From: Imperialibacter sp040222815
GTDB taxonomy: Bacteria > Bacteroidota > Bacteroidia > Cytophagales > Cyclobacteriaceae
Direction of reading: 5' to 3'
Assembly (NCBI RefSeq): GCF_040222815.1
Contig: NZ_JAVKCH010000057.1
Span: 506,257-570,256, forward strand
Length of the DNA stretch: 64,000 nt
Shown piece by piece: positions 32,789 through 40,766 of the stretch; positions within the stretch are counted from its first letter, which is position 1; each line of letters starts with the position of its first letter. The notes beneath the pieces were generated by a model, which did not search any database, was not told where the DNA came from, and saw only the letters and a list, made by a program, of their open reading frames with translations. Made by a program: the position numbers and the translations under genes.

Positions 32789-34153
32789 ATGAACCTGAAG
32801 CAGCGATTTTCTATCATTTTTAGCTTGCTGTTTTCGGCACTTCTGGGGGTTGTGCTTCTGATGATATTTTCGCTGTTTTCTCAATTCAGAAAAGAGGATT
32901 TTGAGGAGCGCCTTCAAGAAAAGGCGATCACCTCCATCAAGCTTCTTGTAGAAGTAAAAGAGGTAGATTATCAGCTGCTTAAAATCATCGACAGGAACAC
33001 CATCCACAAGCTGTATAATGAGAAAATCTTAATCTTCAACGATAGTTTAGACCTGATTTACAGCAGTATCGATGATGCTGTCATTAGCTGGAACCAGGAC
33101 GATTTAAAGTACCTGAGGGACAATAAGACTTTTTTTAAAAGGAGTAACGAGTATGATGTTTATGGCATGTACTACGACTCCAATGAGAAGGATTACTTTG
33201 CACTGGTTACTGCCGAAGACAAATACGGAAACAGAAAGCTCGATTACTTGAAGTATCTTTTGTTGGGGGCCTTTTTTGTGGGTGCAACCACGGTTTGGAT
33301 CTTGTCATTTTACCTTAGTAAGAAAAGCCTGCTCCCTCTGGACATTGTGCGGGAGAAGATTCAGCAGATTACAGACAACAACCTTAATATCAGGCTTCCG
33401 GCCTCCGGAAAAAAAGATGAAATCGACATGCTTTCGGGTTCGTTTAACCAGATGCTTGACCGGATAGAGGGTTCTTATAAAAGGCAGAGAGAATTTGCGT
33501 CCAACGCATCACATGAGCTTCGAACCCCCATTACCCGGATAGTTACTCAGCTTGAAAACGTGGCGCATGAGAAGAGCCTTTCGCCGGAGGCAAGGCAGAC
33601 CTTGCGAAGCATTTCTGGAGATACTTACCAGCTATCCGACGTTGTCACTTCTCTCCTCATTTTATCAAGAATAGATGAAAAGAAGGGGCTGGGCTCCTTT
33701 CAGAAGGTGAGGCTTGACGAGTCGATCTTTGCCTGCTCGCAAAAACTTTCCAGGATTTACCCCGACTACAAGCTTCACTTTGAAATAGAGAACAACACCA
33801 GCCAGGAGATAAGTCTGGAAATAGAGGGGGACGAAGTTCTGTTGGGCATCGCCATTACTAACCTTTTGAAAAATGCCTACCTGTACTCTGACAATCAGCA
33901 GGTGCTTTGCACATTGCGCATCAATACCGATACAATCGAACTAGTGCTTGTTAACAGTGGAGAAACACCCTCTGAAAGTGAGCTTACCAGGCTTTTTCAG
34001 GCGTTCAAGCGAGGATCCAATACCGCCAATAAGCCGGGAAGCGGGCTTGGGCTGGGTATAGTTCAACGAATTCTTCAATACCACAACGCATCCATCACCT
34101 ATAGGATTCCGGAGGCTCGTAAAAATGAAGTGGCGGTCACTTTTAAAATTTAA
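32789..34153 (+). CDS. Sensor histidine kinase with HAMP domain
   Basis: A 454-residue membrane kinase. Two membrane helices (about 10-32 and 153-173) flank a periplasmic sensor of about 120 residues with no recognised fold. A HAMP linker (LPLDIVREKIQQITDNNLN) is followed by the DHp box with His242 (SNASHELRTP) and an ATPase domain (NLLKNAYLYS; GSGLGLGIVQRIL). Cys-poor periplasmic region, so metal sensing through cysteines is not apparent. Its stop overlaps the first of the TTTAAG repeats. Metal or small-molecule sensing is inferred from the adjacent HME-type pump. Confidence 0.95.
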   Translation: MNLKQRFSIIFSLLFSALLGVVLLMIFSLFSQFRKEDFEERLQEKAITSIKLLVEVKEVDYQLLKIIDRNTIHKLYNEKILIFNDSLDLIYSSIDDAVISWNQDDLKYLRDNKTFFKRSNEYDVYGMYYDSNEKDYFALVTAEDKYGNRKLDYLKYLLLGAFFVGATTVWILSFYLSKKSLLPLDIVREKIQQITDNNLNIRLPASGKKDEIDMLSGSFNQMLDRIEGSYKRQREFASNASHELRTPITRIVTQLENVAHEKSLSPEARQTLRSISGDTYQLSDVVTSLLILSRIDEKKGLGSFQKVRLDESIFACSQKLSRIYPDYKLHFEIENNTSQEISLEIEGDEVLLGIAITNLLKNAYLYSDNQQVLCTLRINTDTIELVLVNSGETPSESELTRLFQAFKRGSNTANKPGSGLGLGIVQRILQYHNASITYRIPEARKNEVAVTFKI

Positions 34154-34223
34154 GGTTTATTTAAGGTAGTCTTTAAGCTTTCTATAAGCTCGCCGCCGTC
34201 TATTTGCTACCAGGTTATTTAAG
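34149..34223 (+). promoter_or_regulatory. Phased TTTAAG direct repeats, probable response-regulator operator
   Basis: TTTAAG or TATAAG occurs at 34149, 34160, 34172 and 34183 with spacings of 11, 12 and 11 bases, and once more at 34218, 35 bases further on. Three of the first four copies end in GGT or GCT. The spacing keeps them on one face of the helix, as for OmpR-family direct repeats. A near -7 box, TCTATTTG at 34199-34206, follows the fourth copy. Confidence 0.6.
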
Positions 34224-34237
34224 ACGGTAAGCAAAGG

Positions 34238-35491
34238 ATGCGCTATCATATTACAGGCTTTTTGTTTTTGGTCACAGTTTTTGGGGCATTTGGGCAGGGA
34301 GGCTATACACTAGCCGAGGCTGAGTCGAAGTTTTTGAACGACAACCTTCTTATGCTAGCTGAACAATACAATGTGGAGGCAGCAGGAGCACGGGCGATCC
34401 AGGCAAGGCTTTGGGACAACCCCTACTTTTCGGCAGAATTGAATGCTTTGAATCCGCAGGACAATAGGATGTTGGATGTTGGAAAGGCGGGACAGAAAGG
34501 CTTTGCAATTGAGCAACTTATTCACCTTGGTGGGCAGAAAAAGAATGAGGTGAACCTGGCGAGGTCCAACGTGAAGCTGGCCGAGCTTCAGTTCAATGAT
34601 CTTCTTCGGAACTTGAAGTACCAATTGCGATTTAGCTACTTCTCCATTTATTACGACTTGGTGTCGGTGGCGGCACTCGACAACCAATTAAGCAATGTAG
34701 ACTCGCTTCTGGCGGCATACGAAGTGCAGGTGAAGAAAGGAAACATTGCCCTCAAAGACATGGTGCGGCTCCGGTCGCTTTATCTCGGACTTAAGAATGA
34801 CCGCACCATGCTGGCTTACGATATCATAGAACAGCAATCGATACTCAGGCTGCTTTTGGACTCCGGGACAGATGTTGTTCCCAACCCTACAGCCGCCGAG
34901 CTGCAAATATATGAACAGCGCCCCGTTCTAGGGGCAGACGTGCTGGCGGAGGCTGCTTCGGCTAACAGGCCCGACTTCTTGTACGCATCCCAGCACGTGG
35001 AGTCGAATCAATGGAACGTGAAGTGGCAGAAGTCCTTGGCTATTCCTGACCTTACTCTCGGAGCGTCTTACGATCAACGGGGAGGTGCCTTTCAAAATCA
35101 GGTAAATCTTACGCTGGGCCTTCCTCTGCCGCTTTGGAACCGAAATCAGGGGCATATCAAACTAGCCGAAGCAGAGTTAGCGCAATCGCAAAAGCTATAT
35201 GAGATGCAGTCATCAAAATTGCAGAACGAGATCATTACAGCTTTGCAAAAGTATGAAGAGGCCTTTGCCAACTATCAGTATATCAACTCACCCGACTCCG
35301 ATTTCAACAATTTTGACAGAGTGTATGCAGGGGTGCTGGCTAACTTCCAGAAACGGAATATTTCGCTGATAGAATTTACCGATTTTATGGAAAGCTATCA
35401 GCAAAGTATTATTCAGTCCAACAACATTAGAAAAGACTACGCAGGTGCCTGCGAGCGAATTAATTACACGACTTCTACGCCAGTTTTCTGA
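34238..35491 (+). CDS. TolC family outer-membrane protein of the RND system
   Basis: A 417-residue exported outer-membrane factor. The signal peptide ends near AFGQ. Two long helical hairpins are visible (GARAIQARLWDNPYFSAELNALNP and GIKL-type repeats such as NQGHIKLAEAELAQSQKLYEMQSS), together with the strand-forming segment LTLGASYDQRGGAF. It would form the exit duct of the tripartite pump, with the adaptor (12 bases downstream) and the permease following in the same operon. Typical CusC/CzcC length. Confidence 0.92.
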   Translation: MRYHITGFLFLVTVFGAFGQGGYTLAEAESKFLNDNLLMLAEQYNVEAAGARAIQARLWDNPYFSAELNALNPQDNRMLDVGKAGQKGFAIEQLIHLGGQKKNEVNLARSNVKLAELQFNDLLRNLKYQLRFSYFSIYYDLVSVAALDNQLSNVDSLLAAYEVQVKKGNIALKDMVRLRSLYLGLKNDRTMLAYDIIEQQSILRLLLDSGTDVVPNPTAAELQIYEQRPVLGADVLAEAASANRPDFLYASQHVESNQWNVKWQKSLAIPDLTLGASYDQRGGAFQNQVNLTLGLPLPLWNRNQGHIKLAEAELAQSQKLYEMQSSKLQNEIITALQKYEEAFANYQYINSPDSDFNNFDRVYAGVLANFQKRNISLIEFTDFMESYQQSIIQSNNIRKDYAGACERINYTTSTPVF

Positions 35492-35502
35492 ATAAATAAA
35501 CG

Positions 35503-36591
35503 ATGAGAAAGCTACTACCAATCATTCTCGTGACAGTGTTGGCGACCCTTTGGGCATGCCACCAACCGGATACCGACACGAGTGAAAGAGAGCAAACATT
35601 TGTGCTCAGCGATGCCATGTTTAAGTCTACTACGACGGCCAAAACCTCTCTGGAGCCGCTTCGGAACGAACTAAGGTTCTATGGCAAAATCACCACCGAT
35701 AACAACAAGTTGATAGAAGTATTTCCTGTGGTGGGAGGCAACGTGGTAAAGGTATATGTGGAGCTGGGCGATTATGTCAACAAGGGTCAGCTACTTGCTA
35801 CCATAAGAAGTACGGAGGTTGCCGGCTTTGAGAAGGAAATGCAAGATGCCAAGAATGATTTGTTGGTGGCGCTGAATAATGTGAAAGTAGCGCAAGAACT
35901 CTATGAGGGAAAATTGGTGGCTGAAAGAGACGTGATAGAGGCCAAAAGCCAGCAAGAAAAGGCTCAGTCGCAACTCAATCGAATCGAGGAAACCTATAGG
36001 ATTTACAACATGAAGTCGGGCTCAATCTACGAGGTGGTGTCGCCTATTAGTGGCTTTGTGATTGAGAAAAACATCAATCAGGACATGCAACTCAGGAGCG
36101 ACCGGACGGACAACATTTTCGACATCGCCCAGATAGATGATGTGTGGGCGATTGCCAACGTTAACGAGAGCGATATCAATGAAGTGAAGCTTGGGGTTGA
36201 TGCTTTTGTAACAACACTCAGCTATAAGGACAAAGTATTTCATGGCAAGGTGGACAAGATATTCAACATCATTGACCCCGCCACAAAAGCAATGAAAGTT
36301 CGTATTAAACTGGCCAACAATGATTATATGCTGAAACCGGAAATGAGAGCCTCGATTCGTGTCAGCTACACTGAAGACATGCAAATGCTGGCTGTTCCTT
36401 CCAACGCCGTAATCTTTGACAAGAGTAAAAACTTTGTGGTCGTTTTCAACGATCGTTTTGACCTGGAAGTGAGACAAGTTGAGACTTTCAGGCAGCTGGG
36501 TGACATCACCTATATCGCCGCCGGATTGAAAGAAGGAGACAGGGTAGTTACCCACAATCAGCTGCTCATTTACGACGCCCTAACTGACTAA
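35503..36591 (+). CDS. RND efflux periplasmic adaptor (CusB/CzcB-like)
   Basis: A 362-residue lipoprotein adaptor with signal LWACHQ (lipobox). Lipoyl-like segments are GGNVVKVYVELGDYVNKGQLLATI and YEVVSPISGFVIEKNINQDM, joined by a helical hairpin (about 110-160), followed by the beta-barrel (IDPATKAMKVRIKLAN). No metal-binding Met/His cluster of CusB was noticed at the N-terminus. It connects the TolC protein to the HME-type permease, whose gene starts five bases downstream. Confidence 0.94.
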   Translation: MRKLLPIILVTVLATLWACHQPDTDTSEREQTFVLSDAMFKSTTTAKTSLEPLRNELRFYGKITTDNNKLIEVFPVVGGNVVKVYVELGDYVNKGQLLATIRSTEVAGFEKEMQDAKNDLLVALNNVKVAQELYEGKLVAERDVIEAKSQQEKAQSQLNRIEETYRIYNMKSGSIYEVVSPISGFVIEKNINQDMQLRSDRTDNIFDIAQIDDVWAIANVNESDINEVKLGVDAFVTTLSYKDKVFHGKVDKIFNIIDPATKAMKVRIKLANNDYMLKPEMRASIRVSYTEDMQMLAVPSNAVIFDKSKNFVVVFNDRFDLEVRQVETFRQLGDITYIAAGLKEGDRVVTHNQLLIYDALTD

Positions 36592-36596
36592 AGTTC

Positions 36597-39500
36597 ATGA
36601 ATAAGTTCATTAGAAGCATTATTGCCTTTTCGCTCAAGAACCGGGCCTTCACGTTCTTTTGGGTCGGTATGCTCGTGATTGCTGGCTTTATCAGTTTCAA
36701 AAACATGCCCATCGAGGCATTTCCAGACGTTACCAATACCCAAATCATCATCGTAACCGAGTGGAACGGCCGAAGCGCAGAAGAAATTGAGCGATTCGTT
36801 ACTACGCCTATAGAAATCGCTATGAACTCTGTCCAGAAGAAGACCAGCGTTCGCAGCATTACCATGTTTGGTCTTTCCGTGATTAAAATCATATTTGACG
36901 ATGATGTGGAAGACTTCTTTGCCCGCCAACAGGTCAATAATCAGCTCAGAAACGTGTCGCTGCCCGAAAGCGTGGAGCCTGATGTGCAACCACCCTACGG
37001 CCCGACTGGAGAGGTTTTCCGGTATACGCTGAAAAGTAAAAACAGAGACACCAGGGAGTTGCTTACCATTCAAAACTGGGTGATCGACAGACAACTGCGC
37101 TCTATCCCTGGCGTGGCCGACCTGGTGGCGTTTGGTGGTCAGGAGAAAGTTTATGAGATAAGTATTGACCCCAACAGGTTGGCACAATTCGACGTCACAC
37201 CCCTTGAGGTGTATGAAGCCGTGGCAAAGAGTAACCTCAATGTTGGCGGAGATGTGATAGAAAAGAATGGTCAGGCCTATGTTGTCAGGGGTATTGGATT
37301 GCTGCAAAGCCCGGAGGACATTGAGAATATTATCGTCGATGATGCAAACGGTAACCCGGTGCTTGTGAAGAACCTGGCCGAGGTAATAGAAAGCTCAATG
37401 CCACGGGTGGGCCAGGTAGGTCTGAACGACAACGACGATGTAGTCGAAGGCATTGTTGTGATGAGGAAGGGTGAGAACCCTAAGGAGGTACTGGAGAGAG
37501 TGAAAGCCAAAATAGAAGAGCTCAATACCCGGGTGCTACCGTCAGATGTGAAAATGGAAACCTTCTACGACAGGGACAACCTGATGACTTACACCACCAA
37601 TACCGTTATGCACAATCTTTTTGAAGGAATTGTGTTTGTGACTGTTATTGTATTCCTTTTCATGGCCGATTGGCGAACCACGCTGATCGTTTCTATCATC
37701 ATTCCTCTTTCGCTACTCTTCGCTTTCCTCTGCCTTCGGATGAAGGGCATGAGTGCTAATTTGCTTTCGCTGGGAGCTGTCGACTTTGGGATTATTATTG
37801 ACGGCGCAGTGGTGATGGTGGAAGGACTCTTCGTATCGCTCGACCACATGGCCCGGCACAGAGGAAAGGTCAACTTTAACAAGCTGGCGAAGGCTGGAAT
37901 GATCAAGAAAACAGGTACAGAACTCGGCAAGGCCATATTCTTTTCCAAGCTGATTATCATTACCGCCCTGCTGCCAATTTTTGCCTTTCAGAAGGTGGAA
38001 GGTAAGATGTTTTCCCCCCTCGCCTACACACTGGGCTTTGCGCTGATTGGCGCTTTGATCTTCACGCTTACATTGGTGCCTGTTCTTTCACACCTGCTGC
38101 TTAACAAGAACGTAAAGGAGACCTACAATCCGTTTGTAAACATCTGGAATCGAATGGTTGAGAAGGGGTTTTTGTGGACATTCAGGAACAAGAAAATATC
38201 ATTGATTACAGCACTTATTTTGCTGGCGGTTACGCTCTTTTCATCAAAGTTTTTGGGTACCGAGTTTTTACCTCAGTTGAATGAGGGGGCACTTTGGGTG
38301 GAGGCCAAGCTGCCGATGAGCTCCAGCCTGAACGAAACTGTGAAGACTGTAGCCACGCTTAGAAAAGAGCTTCAGAGTTTTGAGGAGGTAAACGGCGTCC
38401 TTTCCCAAACCGGAAGAAGCAACGACGGTACTGACCCAAGTGGGTTTTATTATGTGCAGATGCAAGTGAACCTGAAGCCAAAGGAGGAGTGGAAGCGAAA
38501 AATCTCACTGGACGAATTGGTAGAGGAAATGGATGAAAAGCTCAGGAACTATCAGGGCATCGTTTACAACTACTCTCAGCCAATTATTGACAACGTTGCC
38601 GAGTCCGTGGCGGGCATCAACGCATCCAATGCGATAAAAATTTACGGCGATGACCTCGACGACCTTGATGAAATAGCTGGCCAGGTTATTGAACAAATAA
38701 AGGACGTGCCTGGCATTAAGGACGTGGGCATATTGAGGAACCTTGGGCAACCGGAAATCAGTGTAGTTCTTGACAGGGAGAGGATGGCTGCCTATGGAGT
38801 GACCATCGCCGATGCACAAGCTGTACTGGAAATGGCTTTTGGTGGCAAAACAGTGACTCAGAAATATGAGGGAGAAAAGAAATTTGATGTGCGCATCAGG
38901 TATGATAAAGATTACAGGAAAGACGAGAGGGACATTGCTAACCTGAAGGTACCCACCATTCACGGGGCCAAAATCGCACTGAAGGAAATTTGCTCGATTG
39001 AAACCATTTCAGGCCCAGCCTTTATTTATCGGGACAATACCAAACGCTTTATTGGCGTGAAGTTTTCGGTGCGTGAAAGAGACCTCGGCAGTACTATTGA
39101 GGAGGCGCAGAAAAAGGTATCAGCCAATATCAATTTGCCGGTTGGATATAGCGTAGGGTGGACCGGCGAGTTTGAAAATCAGGTGAGAGCGACGAAAAGA
39201 CTGGGAGAGGTGGTGCCCATCAGCATCATCGGTATTTTTGTGCTTTTGTTTATCATGTTTGGCAATGTAAAGGATTCGCTCCTTGTGCTAGCCAATGTGC
39301 CTTTTGCCCTCATCGGAGGTATTTTGGCCCTTCACATGACAGGCATCAATTTCGGAATTTCTGCCGGCGTCGGCTTTATTGCCCTATTTGGCATTTGTAT
39401 CCAAAATGGGGTAATTCTTATCTCCGAATTTCACAAAAACATTAAGGCAAAACTGTCACTCAATGAGTCGATCATAGAAGGTGTGAAAGTCAGAACAAGG

Positions 39501-39698
39501 CCAGTAGTGATGACTGCGCTTATGGCGTCAATAGGCCTGATCCCGGCTGCAACGTCAACTGGAATCGGCTCTGAATCGCAAAAACCACTGGCTGTGGTGA
39601 TTATTGGCGGCCTGATTACAGCGACCGTTCTAACACTGCTCGTATTCCCAATTATTTTCTGGGTATTCAACAAAACCAAACACGAACAGATCAGGTAG
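36597..39698 (+). CDS. HME-type RND efflux permease (CusA/CzcA family)
   Basis: A 1033-residue inner-membrane pump with the RND layout: 12 membrane helices with two large periplasmic loops. The proton-relay helix 4 reads DFGIIIDGAVVMVEG, with Asp396 and Asp402, the signature of heavy-metal-efflux RND pumps. Opening KNRAFTFFWVGMLVIAG and PDVTNTQIIIVTEWNGRSAEEIE are also typical. Metal specificity (Cu/Ag versus Zn/Co/Cd) cannot be read. It ends eight bases from the stop of the convergent dehydratase. Confidence 0.95.
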   Translation: MNKFIRSIIAFSLKNRAFTFFWVGMLVIAGFISFKNMPIEAFPDVTNTQIIIVTEWNGRSAEEIERFVTTPIEIAMNSVQKKTSVRSITMFGLSVIKIIFDDDVEDFFARQQVNNQLRNVSLPESVEPDVQPPYGPTGEVFRYTLKSKNRDTRELLTIQNWVIDRQLRSIPGVADLVAFGGQEKVYEISIDPNRLAQFDVTPLEVYEAVAKSNLNVGGDVIEKNGQAYVVRGIGLLQSPEDIENIIVDDANGNPVLVKNLAEVIESSMPRVGQVGLNDNDDVVEGIVVMRKGENPKEVLERVKAKIEELNTRVLPSDVKMETFYDRDNLMTYTTNTVMHNLFEGIVFVTVIVFLFMADWRTTLIVSIIIPLSLLFAFLCLRMKGMSANLLSLGAVDFGIIIDGAVVMVEGLFVSLDHMARHRGKVNFNKLAKAGMIKKTGTELGKAIFFSKLIIITALLPIFAFQKVEGKMFSPLAYTLGFALIGALIFTLTLVPVLSHLLLNKNVKETYNPFVNIWNRMVEKGFLWTFRNKKISLITALILLAVTLFSSKFLGTEFLPQLNEGALWVEAKLPMSSSLNETVKTVATLRKELQSFEEVNGVLSQTGRSNDGTDPSGFYYVQMQVNLKPKEEWKRKISLDELVEEMDEKLRNYQGIVYNYSQPIIDNVAESVAGINASNAIKIYGDDLDDLDEIAGQVIEQIKDVPGIKDVGILRNLGQPEISVVLDRERMAAYGVTIADAQAVLEMAFGGKTVTQKYEGEKKFDVRIRYDKDYRKDERDIANLKVPTIHGAKIALKEICSIETISGPAFIYRDNTKRFIGVKFSVRERDLGSTIEEAQKKVSANINLPVGYSVGWTGEFENQVRATKRLGEVVPISIIGIFVLLFIMFGNVKDSLLVLANVPFALIGGILALHMTGINFGISAGVGFIALFGICIQNGVILISEFHKNIKAKLSLNESIIEGVKVRTRPVVMTALMASIGLIPAATSTGIGSESQKPLAVVIIGGLITATVLTLLVFPIIFWVFNKTKHEQIR

Positions 39699-39706
39699 TG
39701 ACGAAA

Positions 39707-40675
39707 TTATTTGGCGAACGACTTACCGAACGGCAAATCTTCCAAATCAACATTGCCACCGGTGAGTATAATGCCTATTTTTTGCCCCTTGAATTCCTCT
39801 TTTCTTTTCAACAAAGCGGCAAAGGGTACGGCGCATGAAGGTTCGATGATGATTTTCATACGCTCCCAAATGATGCGCATGGCGTCGACAATTTCAGTTT
39901 CCGAAACGGTGACGATTTCCTTAACGTGATTTCTGATGATCTCAAAGGTAAGCGGGCTCAGGCTTGTTCGCAGGCCATCGGCAATTGTCACGGGCGGCTT
40001 AGCAGGCATCAGCATGCCTTTCTTCACCGACTGATAGGCATCGTCTGCTAACTCAGGTTCGGCCCCAATAACCGCAGTTTTCGGCGAGAGGTAATGGCAA
40101 GCGAGGGCGGTGCCGCTTAGCAAGCCACCGCCACCTACAGGGGCCATTACTACATTCAAATCCACGACCTCTTCCATCAGCTCTTTGGCGGCAGTAGCCT
40201 GGCCGGCGATGATAGCCTGGTCGTCGTAAGGAGGGATGAATGTTGCTCCTGTTTCAGCTATTACTTTCTTTAATGTGTCCTCTCTTGACTTCAGAGTGGG
40301 CTCGCAAAAAATGACTTCAGCACCGTAGCCGATAGCAGCGTTTTTCTTCACCTCGGCCGAATTGCTGGGCATAACGATATAGGCTTTTACGCCAGCCATT
40401 TTAGAAGCAAGCGCAACAGCTTGTGCGTGGTTTCCTGATGAGTGTGTGGCAAACCCCTTGGTCCGGTGTTCAGGAACGATGGAAAAGATGGCATTTACGG
40501 CCCCTCTCATTTTGAAAGCCCCAACCTTCTGGAAGTTTTCGCATTTGAAATAAACACTGGCACCAACCATTTCGTCAATGCTATGCGAAGTGAGTACAGG
40601 AGTTTGCAGGATGTGGCGAGCGATTCGGGTGTGGGCCCGCTTGATATCGCTCATAGAGGGAATGGTCAATTCCAT
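39707..40675 (-). CDS. Threonine/serine dehydratase-type PLP enzyme
   Basis: A 322-residue fold-type II PLP enzyme. Lys55 in VGAFKMRGA carries the cofactor, the phosphate loop is GGGGLLSG, and SSGNHAQAVAL is the substrate-carboxylate loop. It resembles serine racemase and catabolic threonine dehydratase and lacks the C-terminal ACT regulatory domain of biosynthetic IlvA. Thus it likely makes 2-oxobutyrate or pyruvate plus ammonia, or racemises serine; these cannot be separated from sequence. Stop is eight bases from the RND permease stop. Confidence 0.92.
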   Translation of the reverse strand: MELTIPSMSDIKRAHTRIARHILQTPVLTSHSIDEMVGASVYFKCENFQKVGAFKMRGAVNAIFSIVPEHRTKGFATHSSGNHAQAVALASKMAGVKAYIVMPSNSAEVKKNAAIGYGAEVIFCEPTLKSREDTLKKVIAETGATFIPPYDDQAIIAGQATAAKELMEEVVDLNVVMAPVGGGGLLSGTALACHYLSPKTAVIGAEPELADDAYQSVKKGMLMPAKPPVTIADGLRTSLSPLTFEIIRNHVKEIVTVSETEIVDAMRIIWERMKIIIEPSCAVPFAALLKRKEEFKGQKIGIILTGGNVDLEDLPFGKSFAK

Positions 40676-40766
40676 GTTTTATGGTATTTCTAGGTTGTTA
40701 TTTTTTTGTAAAAGGTGATCGATATCCAGCATTCAACTAACCGGTCACGGACGACCTCGCAAGGTC

